This document shows positions 14,409-20,275 of a stretch of 20,275 nucleotides of DNA, piece by piece (the stretch's first letter is position 1; each line of letters begins with the position of its first letter). The position numbers and the translations under genes were made by a program. Origin of the DNA: Chloroflexota bacterium (GTDB lineage: Bacteria; Chloroflexota; Dehalococcoidia; GIF9; UBA5620); contig JAPLHH010000127.1 of the NCBI GenBank assembly GCA_026389735.1, forward strand, positions 1 through 20,275. Direction: 5' to 3'. A model generated the notes under the pieces. That model had not been told where the DNA came from, did no database searches, and worked only from the letters and a program-made list of their open reading frames with translations.

Positions 14409-14786
14409 TTAGCCGTCCCAGCGCCAAAGCATCTTAACTTTCACGGCATCATCATCTTTCAGCTTTGCGTCAAGGCCGTCAGCTAAAGCTACATAATTCT
14501 TGCCATTAACAAAGACATCGTAATCGAAATCCAGGTCATTAGTTGTGGGGTTAATTGGCTGAAAATCAATATTTGCCTCCTTATATTGAGCTGATAGTTC
14601 CGCAAGCAGTGCCCTTAACGTGTCGCCATCTATCTCCGTTTCGATAATGCCTTTCTCCTGAGCGTTTGGCCAAGGTGCATAAAGCCAGGGCATAACAATA
14701 GAGAGCATTCCCTCCCAAGTCACTTCCTGGGTAGGATTAACTACGATTATCAATTCTGAAAAACCTGGCATTATTACAACTCTCAT
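14409..14786 (-). CDS. MoaD/ThiS-like beta-grasp protein with atypical C-terminus
   Basis: A 125-residue protein starting at the ATG at 14784-14786 (MRVVIMPG), chosen because AGGAGG sits 5 bases upstream; the GTG 6 bases earlier would overlap that site. The C-terminal part looks like a MoaD/ThiS beta-grasp fold: a TEIDGDTLRALLAEL helix, DYDVFVNGKNYVALADGLDAKLKDDDAVKVKM, then the final strand. MoaD and ThiS end in a Gly-Gly that is adenylated and thiocarboxylated; this protein ends LWRWDG, with a single terminal Gly. It is somewhat longer than MoaD (about 80-90 residues), with an aromatic N-terminal segment (MLSIVMPWLYAPWPN). It is encoded immediately before the E1-like enzyme, so it is presumably the enzyme's substrate. 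Identification rests on pattern and neighbour. Confidence 0.65.
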   Translation of the reverse strand: MRVVIMPGFSELIIVVNPTQEVTWEGMLSIVMPWLYAPWPNAQEKGIIETEIDGDTLRALLAELSAQYKEANIDFQPINPTTNDLDFDYDVFVNGKNYVALADGLDAKLKDDDAVKVKMLWRWDG

Positions 14787-15198
14787 GGTCACCTCCTAGG
14801 AGACTAGGCACTCATTTAATTTTCGAAAGCCTCAACGCAAAGTTGGCCACCATCTTCGGACCGTTGTTCCATCCCATCACCTGATGTGGTTTCCGACACG
14901 CCTTTGTCTAGCGTAACTCACCTTTGGCGGTTGTTACGCAACCTGCTCTTGGAGGAATATTACCTCACCACGTGTGATTTGTAAAACCCTGAATCCTCAA
15001 TACAAGCGGACGGCATTCTTTCCTGTTGGTTCAAGACTATACATTTTTAGCATAAAGTTTACCATTTACTCTACAGCGTTCAGCCCCTAGAGGACTGGCT
15101 TAAAGTTGTGGTAAACTAATAAAGGCGAGGGCAAAAAGGCTAGCCTGAGCTAGGTAAACTAGCTATCTAAAGAAAAGCCTGAACAGATGGTATGCTAT
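14787..15198. other. 412-base region without an intact gene; likely gene remains
   Basis: No complete gene is visible. On the minus strand, bases 14815-14909 read as an open stretch ending in a stop at 14812-14814 (about 31 residues, including MGWNNGPKMVANFALRLSKIK split after the start Met), with no ribosome site. It could be the tail of a decayed gene, but I do not recognise it. A 7-bp inverted repeat with a 15-base loop lies at 14911-14939. The right edge of the region meets the truncated Mo-subunit copy through a 29-bp repeat. No good promoter for the MoaD/E1 pair was found here. Confidence 0.45.
14911..14939. repeat. short inverted repeat
   Basis: GCGTAAC (14911-14917) and GTTACGC (14933-14939) are exact reverse complements across a 15-base loop, about 125 bases upstream of the MoaD-like start. 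It could be an operator or RNA hairpin for the MoaD/E1 pair, or chance. Confidence 0.3.
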
Positions 15199-15227
15199 CT
15201 TTTAGCTGTATTTGCCACCAGACCCGG
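15199..15227. repeat. left copy of a 29-bp inverted repeat (27/29 match to 16951-16979)
   Basis: This stretch is the reverse complement of 16951-16979 with two mismatches. In the right copy the sequence is the 3' end of the cupin gene, coding GPGGKYS and stop. Read on the minus strand, the left copy would code GSGGKYS and stop, one change silent and the other Pro to Ser. Its last 8 bases also match the Mo-subunit coding sequence (AGACCCGG). The site therefore looks like a junction where the end of a cupin gene was joined to the middle of a Mo-subunit gene. Confidence 0.75.
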
Positions 15228-16402
15228 TAGAGATGAAGATGAGAAATGCTATCGATAACCCAAAAGCGGGCGCTATATATGAGGCCATCAATAAAGTAAC
15301 GCTGAAGACATGCGGCATTAAGGAAGCTATCCAGAAGGTTGCCGAGGATCCAATCTGGAGGGACCGGAATAAAATGCCGCGACAAGAAGGTAATATTTAC
15401 TGGGGTGTTGGCTTATCAGCCACTTCATACCTTGGTGGGGCAAGACAGATGGGGCACCAATCGTGTGCCGCTGTTGTGAGGATTTGCGAGGACGGCACAG
15501 TCAATCTTGTTACCGGAGCTACAGATTGCGGACAGGGCTCTGACACGGTACTATGCATGATTGCCGCTGAAGAACTAGGGATTAAATTAGAGAATATAGA
15601 TATAAAGAGAGTGGATACCGCCTACACCCCGGTTGACCCCGGCAGCTACGGTAGCCGGGTAACTATTCTTGCTGGGCAGGCAACCCAAAAAGCCGCCCGC
15701 GAAGCCAAGAAACAACTTCTGGAGGCTGCTGCCAAAACCTGGCAGGTAAAGCCTGAGGATGTTGAAATTAGAGAAGGGAATGCCTTTGTCAAATCAGACC
15801 CGAAAAAAAGCATGCCATTCGCGAGGCTAGCGAGGATTGCCTGTTACTCAGGCACTGGAGCTGTTGTCTTGGGTACCGGCTATTCCAGCTACGGTTTGGA
15901 GCCCTTAGACTTCGCTAACGGCATTGGTAACGGCGGGACTTCCTATAGCTTCACTTCTTATTCTGCTAGGGTTGGGGTAGATATGGAAACAGGAAAGATA
16001 GCTGTTACCGATTTTACCATTGCCTCCGACTGCGGAAGACTGCTCAGCCCGATAATAGCCGAAGGCCAGATTGAGGGGGGCTCTATTCAGGGACTGGGGC
16101 AAACTCTATATGAGGACTTCATAATGGATAAAGGTAAGACGCTAAACCCCACCTTCTTAGATTACAAAATGCCGCTCTCCACAGATGTGCCAAATATAAA
16201 ACTAATTGACATAGTAACCAATGACCCCGATGGCCCATTCGGGGCCAAGGAAGCTTCTGAGGGCAGCATCGTCAGCACACCACCGGCGGTGGTTAGTGCC
16301 ATCCATGATGCCACAGGGGTATGGTTTAAAGAGCTCCCGATAACCCCTGAGAAAGTGGTAAAGGCGTTGAAGGAGAAGCATGAACCACGCGCTAAGAAAT
16401 GA
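15212..16402 (+). pseudogene. 5'-truncated second copy of a molybdenum hydroxylase large subunit
   Basis: The open frame codes 396 residues that align end to end with the C-terminal half of the 767-residue Mo subunit (from its LDPVEIRLRNA region, about residue 370, to the end). The whole N-terminal half is missing. Retained motifs are GATDCGQGSDT, DPGSYGSRVTILAGQA and FGAKEASEGS with the active-site Glu. The two copies clearly differ throughout, so this is an older paralogue, not a recent duplicate. The frame has no internal stops. The 5' end begins abruptly after an in-frame stop (15203-15205), with only a TTG and no ribosome site. Homology stops exactly at a repeat shared with the downstream cupin gene. 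I read it as a rearrangement relic; expression as a split subunit is the alternative. Confidence 0.82.
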
Positions 16403-16553
16403 TGACGGTTATCTGGCAGTATTGGGAACAATCCTTTTTGAGGTATGAGAATTTTCCAGGTGGGCGGTGTCTACCAGGGGAAACTGGAGAACAAGATGGG
16501 TTTTTGGATTACTTGAGTTTACATAAAAAGTTAGAAAGGAGGGATTACAGAAA

Positions 16554-16976
16554 ATGGAAACGAAATATGGGAAATATATTATCACGGGTATAAAACCTGA
16601 TGTGAAGTTCCCATCGTGGAGGCTCGAAAGGAAACCCACCGATGCGTCGACTCGTTTGTTATGGTTAGATGATGATGTAATAAAAGGGGCCTTCTATGTA
16701 GAATGTGTCTGGTACTGGAAAGGGTCTGAACAGTCCATAGTAGAAGCTCATACGCACCCTTTTGACGAAGTCATAACGTTTTTTGGAACTAATCCGGAAG
16801 ATCCGCAGGATTTGTGTGGAGAAGTCGAATTATGGTTGGGTGACGAAAAACATATACTAACCAAAAGTAGTCTAATCTTTGTTCCAAAGGGGCTGAAGCA
16901 CTGCCCATTGATTATCAGAAGAGTAGATAGACCTATTTTCCATTTTACCGCCGGGCCTGGTGGCAAATACAGTTAA
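16554..16976 (+). CDS. single-domain cupin protein
   Basis: A 140-residue protein with a cupin metal site: HTHPFDEV gives His66, His68 and Glu72, and PKGLKHCP gives the second-motif His116. Between the motifs runs GEVELWLGDEKHIL, as in a double-stranded beta-helix. The N-terminal 60 residues contain WLDDDVIKGAFYVECVWYW, so the protein is longer than a minimal cupin. It could bind Fe, Mn or Zn and act as a dioxygenase, isomerase or sensor; the sequence does not tell. The ATG follows AAAGGAGGG at a longish spacing of about 10 bases. It lies 151 bases after the truncated Mo-subunit copy on the same strand, and its 3' end is repeated in inverted orientation upstream of that copy. Confidence 0.78.
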   Translation: METKYGKYIITGIKPDVKFPSWRLERKPTDASTRLLWLDDDVIKGAFYVECVWYWKGSEQSIVEAHTHPFDEVITFFGTNPEDPQDLCGEVELWLGDEKHILTKSSLIFVPKGLKHCPLIIRRVDRPIFHFTAGPGGKYS

Positions 16977-16979
16977 AAG
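16951..16979. repeat. right copy of a 29-bp inverted repeat (27/29 match to 15199-15227)
   Basis: This copy covers the last codons and stop of the cupin gene plus 3 bases beyond. With the left copy it brackets about 1.7 kb holding the truncated Mo subunit and most of the cupin gene in inverted-repeat geometry. Confidence 0.75.
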
Positions 16980-17481
16980 AAGCAATTTTTAGTGCCCCTG
17001 ATAGAGTCACAATACTCACCCCCTTTCTCCAGACCGACATACTATCCGGCTTGAGCTTGGCTACCCTTCTGAGAGTTTTTACAGTGGTGGGGACCCCAGG
17101 CCCAATCCCGACATAATGCAGTCATTACAGCAAGCCGGCAAACTGAGATGAATAGCTCGCGGGGAAATAGCCACGTCAACCATAATGACTGTTATACAAT
17201 TGCTTATTCTGTTAACCCTTTGAACAGTTGTCCATATCATATGCTTCCACAGAAGACGATTTAGATAAAGGTAAACACAGCCTTTGAAATCATATCTGGG
17301 GGTCTATTTGCTGAATGTATGCATTATTCAGGTAATGTATCTTTATTGGATTTTTTACATAGATTTTACACAAAGGCTAAATTCAGAAAACGATTCACCG
17401 GTATAGTATATGTATAAATAAAATAAGAGAGGCTAAGCGCGTTAATAACTAGGTTGGGAGTTAGCACTGCGGGCGTGGCAC
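16980..17481. other. 502-base AT-rich region with no intact gene
   Basis: No open frame with a start and ribosome site is convincing. A 60-codon minus-strand stretch between about 17135 and 16950 reads partly like protein (GPGVPTTVKTLRRVAKL) but has no start and runs into the cupin gene end; I do not assign it. A weak 8-bp inverted repeat occurs at 17279-17286 and 17371-17378. The base composition becomes notably AT-rich after about 17200. The region looks like decayed DNA between the cupin gene and the kinase relic. Confidence 0.4.
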
Positions 17482-17735
17482 TCGTCTAAAGAGAGCGGTG
17501 AATGGGTTGAAATAAGCGTGTCTGATAATGGTGAGGGTATACCTGGTGAAGACTTGACGAACAATTTTGAGCGATTTCATCACGTGGATAAGTCCAGGTC
17601 CAGGGCAACAGGCGGAACAGTGCTCGGTCTTACGATTGCTAAATACTTGGTCGAGGCACATACGGTAAAATTGCGGTACAAAGTAAACTGAGGAAAGGGA
17701 GTCGTTTCACTTTTACAATTTCGGTGTCCAAGTGA
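17482..17735 (+). pseudogene. sensor histidine kinase relic (end of ATP-binding domain, frameshifted)
   Basis: Translation from 17482 gives the C-terminal part of a HATPase_c domain: WVEISVSDNGEGIP (G1 box), then NNFERFHHVDKSRSRATGG (F box), GTVLGLTIAKYLVEAH (G2 box). After CAT at 17659-17661 the frame breaks. Reading on from GGT at 17664 restores a normal ending (GKIAVQSKLRKGSRFTFTISVSK, stop at 17733-17735, given here in summary), so about one base is lost near 17662. The G2 box has GTVLG instead of GTGLG. There is an in-frame stop upstream at 17446, and no H box, N box or sensor domain is present. It is a dead fragment of a two-component kinase that may once have controlled the adjacent efflux-type genes. 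Confidence 0.85.
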
Positions 17736-17773
17736 TCATTACAATCTTAATAATGTCTTAATATTTCCCTGCT

Positions 17774-17795
17774 AGAGTTTTATTTGCTAAACTCT
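17774..17795. repeat. short inverted repeat just upstream of the first membrane-fusion gene
   Basis: AGAGTTT (17774-17780) and AAACTCT (17789-17795) are exact reverse complements across an 8-base loop, ending 22 bases before the ATG at 17818. It may be an operator or leader hairpin; evidence is positional only. Confidence 0.3.
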
Positions 17796-17817
17796 GTATA
17801 AAAAGCGAAATACAAAC

Positions 17818-19671
17818 ATGATCAAAAGATTTAATAAATTAGTTACCATCATTATTTGCGTGTCTATTTTGTCTGTTTCGGGTATCAGCTGCGCCTCAAA
17901 AGCAAAGTCGCCGGAAGTAGCCAAGCCGGTTGCTACTGTTCAGCAAGGCAATCTCACAGTATCTGTCTCAGTGGATGGCAACCTGGTAATGCCGCAGGCG
18001 TACGATTTGCTCTTCGGTGCCCCGGGCGATGTCAAAGACGTGCTCGTGGAAGAAGGGGATTTCGTCACGGAAGGGACAATACTGGCCAGGCTGGATGACA
18101 CGACGCAGAGATTGGACGTGCAATCCTCCAATAACAATGTACAGACGGTTTTAAGCAACCTCTATGAAGTCGTCCCGCTGCTGCCCCAGTTTCCGGAACA
18201 CAATTATGACATAATAAAGGACGTACCTGTAGATCCAAAGGACCTATCGAAAGGAACTTATGACCAAATCATAGATTTAGGAATAAAGGACTCACGCACA
18301 TCCTACCCATATTATTACCCTAACGCCACGGCCCTGTCTGCCTACATTTGGGCGCAGGACGAGGTCAACAGCGCATACAGGCTGTGCCAGAGCGATAACT
18401 ATACTGCGGCGGCTTCCGAATTGTATGTAGCCCTGTCCGATTTTGATGCCTGCATACAGATACTGGAGGACACCATAAACAACCCGCAGTCCGGTTTAGG
18501 CAACATAGCGCCGTTCATTAACCAAGACGAAACCTCCTTATCGGTCCAGCTGTACCACCCGTTTGCGGCAATTTACATCCGGGAACTGCACCAGCTGGTC
18601 GATTCAATAAAGCAGGGTCAGGCAGACATAGAGAAAATCCAGGGCCTGATAGCACAGGAAAAATACGATGAGGCCGCTCCCCTGTTTGAGCCTCTCTTAG
18701 GTCAGGTTGATGATATAGGCAAGGTAGTAATACGCAATATCAACGTGATAGAGACACATAACTATGGGACTATTTACGGCGAGGATTTGTGCCTGTCTTT
18801 GTACGGGGCTGCTGAAGACAGTTTGAATAGAGCCTTTATTGCGCTTGGAAAGTATGGGCTCGATTCTCCGGAATTCAATAGTAATTTACGTATCGCGCAG
18901 CATGAAATGGCACTCTGTAACGGTATTTTAGGAACTAACGATTATGTATTGCAACATGGCCTCTCCTTAAAAGCTGAACAGGAGTACAAGCTCAATTTAC
19001 AAAATGCTATAGTGGGCCTTGAAAATAAGAAAGATGACTTGCTGAAGACAGTAATACTGGCACCTTTTGACGGCACGGTGGTGAGCGTAGGAGTCAAGAA
19101 AAATGACGTCCTCTCTGCCATGGACTATTCATCCAAAACTGCCGTTCAACTTGTGGATACCAGCCAGATCAAGTTCACGGGGCAGGTTGACGAGATAGAC
19201 ATTCTGAAAATAAAGACGGGTCAAAAGGCGATGATTTCTGTGGATGCAGTACCGAATAAAACGTTTACCGGTACCGTGTCCTTTATTTCGCCGTTCGGCA
19301 CACCGGACACCAATAACGTTGTTAAGTTTCCCATAACCATCATGCTTGACCCCACCGACGTGGCGCTAAAGGGTGGGCTTACGGCTACAGCTGATATAGC
19401 CATATCCACTGTTGAAAACGCACTACTTGTGCCGTTGTCGGCAGTAACCACCACCTCCGAGGGCTCTTTCGTAAATGTCATTAATAAAGCTACGGGGCAG
19501 CCGGAAAAAAGGCAGGTCACACTGGGCAGTCAGAATCTGCAATTTGCCGAGGTATTATCTGGCTTGAAGGAGGGTGATAAAGTCATAGTCCAAGAAAAAG
19601 TTACGGGTGCACCTATAGTTACCGAATTCCCACGTGGGCCTTCTGGTGGAGGACCGCCGCCGGGTAGATAA
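17818..19671 (+). CDS. periplasmic/extracytoplasmic membrane-fusion (HlyD/MacA-type) lipoprotein with large helical insert
   Basis: A 617-residue efflux adaptor. An N-terminal hydrophobic stretch (about 8-24) precedes Cys25 (SGISC), suggesting a lipoprotein signal. The first half of the lipoyl/biotinyl-like domain is at about 44-98 (GDVKDVLVEEGDFVTEGTIL, ARLDD) and the second half returns at about 410-425 (TVILAPFDGTVVSVGV). Beta-barrel and membrane-proximal domains follow (VDEIDILKIKTGQKAMISVD, VPLSAVTTT, GLKEGDKVIV), and the tail is Gly/Pro-rich. The insert between lipoyl halves is about 310 residues, far longer than the usual alpha-hairpin, and includes Tyr-rich and TPR-like helices (YTAAASELYVALSDFDACI; KYDEAAPLFEPLL). 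The ATG lacks a clear Shine-Dalgarno. A paralogue follows after 4 bases; an ABC transporter would be expected next, outside the window. Confidence 0.88.
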   Translation: MIKRFNKLVTIIICVSILSVSGISCASKAKSPEVAKPVATVQQGNLTVSVSVDGNLVMPQAYDLLFGAPGDVKDVLVEEGDFVTEGTILARLDDTTQRLDVQSSNNNVQTVLSNLYEVVPLLPQFPEHNYDIIKDVPVDPKDLSKGTYDQIIDLGIKDSRTSYPYYYPNATALSAYIWAQDEVNSAYRLCQSDNYTAAASELYVALSDFDACIQILEDTINNPQSGLGNIAPFINQDETSLSVQLYHPFAAIYIRELHQLVDSIKQGQADIEKIQGLIAQEKYDEAAPLFEPLLGQVDDIGKVVIRNINVIETHNYGTIYGEDLCLSLYGAAEDSLNRAFIALGKYGLDSPEFNSNLRIAQHEMALCNGILGTNDYVLQHGLSLKAEQEYKLNLQNAIVGLENKKDDLLKTVILAPFDGTVVSVGVKKNDVLSAMDYSSKTAVQLVDTSQIKFTGQVDEIDILKIKTGQKAMISVDAVPNKTFTGTVSFISPFGTPDTNNVVKFPITIMLDPTDVALKGGLTATADIAISTVENALLVPLSAVTTTSEGSFVNVINKATGQPEKRQVTLGSQNLQFAEVLSGLKEGDKVIVQEKVTGAPIVTEFPRGPSGGGPPPGR

Positions 19672-19675
19672 TAAG

Positions 19676-20275
19676 ATGAAAAAGAGTCTGATAAGCCTGT
19701 TGATAATAAGCGTAGCTCTGCTTTCCCTGCTTTTAGCAGGCTGCAGCAAGAGCGCGGCTACCACCGGGCAAATTTTCGAGGTGACAAGGGGAGACCTGAA
19801 TATCAATGTATCTTCCGATGGTAACCTCACCATGCCCGATGAGTACGACCTGCGCTTTGGCACCAACGGGCAGGTGCAACAAATATTTGTGGAAGAAGGG
19901 GACCAGGTAAAGCAGGGCGCCCTACTGGCCACGCTTGATAACACGTCACAGAAAAACGCAATTAAGACAGCACTGTTCAGCATACAGACGGCGAAAAATA
20001 ACATCACATTCGGTTGCGGTACGGACCATCTTCCTTACAATTACCCGGATTTGAGCGTGCCCCGCATATTTGACGAGGCACAAAAAGATTTAAATAAAGC
20101 CGTTAGCTATTTCAAGCAGGGGGACTACAAAGATGCCGGGTATTATTTAATTATGACTTATTTCGATGTCGAAGTTGGCGAGAACCTGATTAAATCAAAA
20201 CCCAATGCCGCCGAATTAGCCGGAGCCAAGACAAATTCAACTTACTATCCTGACCTTTACGAGGGCAGCTCCGTA
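19676..20275 (+). CDS. second membrane-fusion lipoprotein, paralogue of the preceding gene (3' end outside window)
   Basis: The frame is open for 200 codons from the ATG at 19676 to the window edge. A clear lipoprotein signal (LLSLLLAGC) leads to a lipoyl half-domain parallel to the first gene: GDLNINVSSDGNLTMPDEYDL, then GQVQQIFVEEGDQVKQGALLATLDNTSQ. The following region (DEAQKDLNKAVSYFKQGDY, then AGYYLIMTYFDVEVGENLI) aligns with the TPR-like part of the first gene's insert (DEVNSAYRLCQSDNY...), so the insert is shared. It starts 4 bases after the upstream stop, so the pair is an operon. The remaining insert, second lipoyl half and barrel must lie downstream. Whether both subunits join one transporter cannot be told here. 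Confidence 0.85.
   Translation, partial: MKKSLISLLIISVALLSLLLAGCSKSAATTGQIFEVTRGDLNINVSSDGNLTMPDEYDLRFGTNGQVQQIFVEEGDQVKQGALLATLDNTSQKNAIKTALFSIQTAKNNITFGCGTDHLPYNYPDLSVPRIFDEAQKDLNKAVSYFKQGDYKDAGYYLIMTYFDVEVGENLIKSKPNAAELAGAKTNSTYYPDLYEGSSV

Noticed and set aside
14787..14792. GTG start for the MoaD-like gene
   Set aside because: The GTG is part of the Shine-Dalgarno sequence itself; the ATG 6 bases later has proper spacing.
15056..15117. AGTTTACCA / TGGTAAACT inverted repeat
   Set aside because: Nine bases with a 44-base loop in AT-rich DNA is weak, and there is no gene start that it would control.
16399..16593. Short plus-strand open frame between the truncated Mo subunit and the cupin gene
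   Set aside because: It overlaps both neighbours in another frame, contains the cupin ribosome site and resembles no protein I know.
16950..17135. Minus-strand stretch reading GPGVPTTVKTLRRVAKL, slightly like the end of an XRE-type HTH
   Set aside because: There is no start, it overlaps the cupin gene end, and the resemblance is too short to support a call.
1..20275. CRISPR array, tRNA, rRNA or insertion sequence with transposase
   Set aside because: No regularly spaced direct repeats, no tRNA- or rRNA-like sequence and no transposase-like protein were seen in either strand.

Overview
The window looks like a chromosomal segment from a strictly anaerobic bacterium. The supporting genes are a bacterial-type methylene-tetrahydrofolate reductase pair (MetF plus MetV, Wood-Ljungdahl methyl branch), a soluble [NiFe] hydrogenase, and a three-subunit molybdenum hydroxylase of the hydroxybenzoyl-CoA reductase/xanthine dehydrogenase type. 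Gene content, TTG starts and a TGTCATTGCGAG-type repeat fit an uncultured Chloroflexota/Dehalococcoidia-like lineage. That placement is inference; no rRNA or marker gene is present.

Layout. 1-890 (minus): the N-terminal part of a UvrD/PcrA helicase behind a small lipoprotein gene, with a good promoter at 971-999. 1016-1147: a composite palindromic repeat. 1225-2246 (plus): a P-loop kinase translationally coupled to a dCMP deaminase. 2330-4197 (minus): an ACT-domain malic enzyme and a small membrane protein with a K+-channel-like hairpin but no normal selectivity filter. 4320-9704 (minus): a fumarylacetoacetate-hydrolase-family protein, then metF, metV, a hydrogenase maturation protease, and the hydrogenase large and small subunits; the last five form a compact, partly overlapping operon read from 9704 down to 5173. 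9767-13550 (plus): a sigma70-type promoter followed by the FAD, [2Fe-2S] and Mo subunits of a molybdenum hydroxylase. 13632-14786 (minus): an E1-like ThiF/MoeB protein and a MoaD/ThiS-like protein, converging on the Mo operon through a shared hairpin terminator. 14787-17735: a scarred region with a second Mo subunit lacking its N-terminal half, a cupin gene, a 29-bp inverted repeat linking the two, and a frameshifted histidine-kinase relic. 17818-20275 (plus): two tandem paralogous membrane-fusion lipoproteins, the second cut by the window edge.

The most notable system is the hydrogenase-MetVF operon. The hydrogenase has no Tat signal and no cytochrome b partner. It is co-transcribed with the cysteine-rich MetV and the flavoprotein MetF, and no HdrABC, MvhD or RnfC gene is present. 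This suggests a soluble complex that reduces methylene-THF directly with H2. The second theme is the molybdenum hydroxylase, with an altered cluster-II ligand motif, a questionable start codon on its Mo subunit, a truncated paralogue, and a neighbouring E1/beta-grasp pair probably serving cofactor sulfuration.
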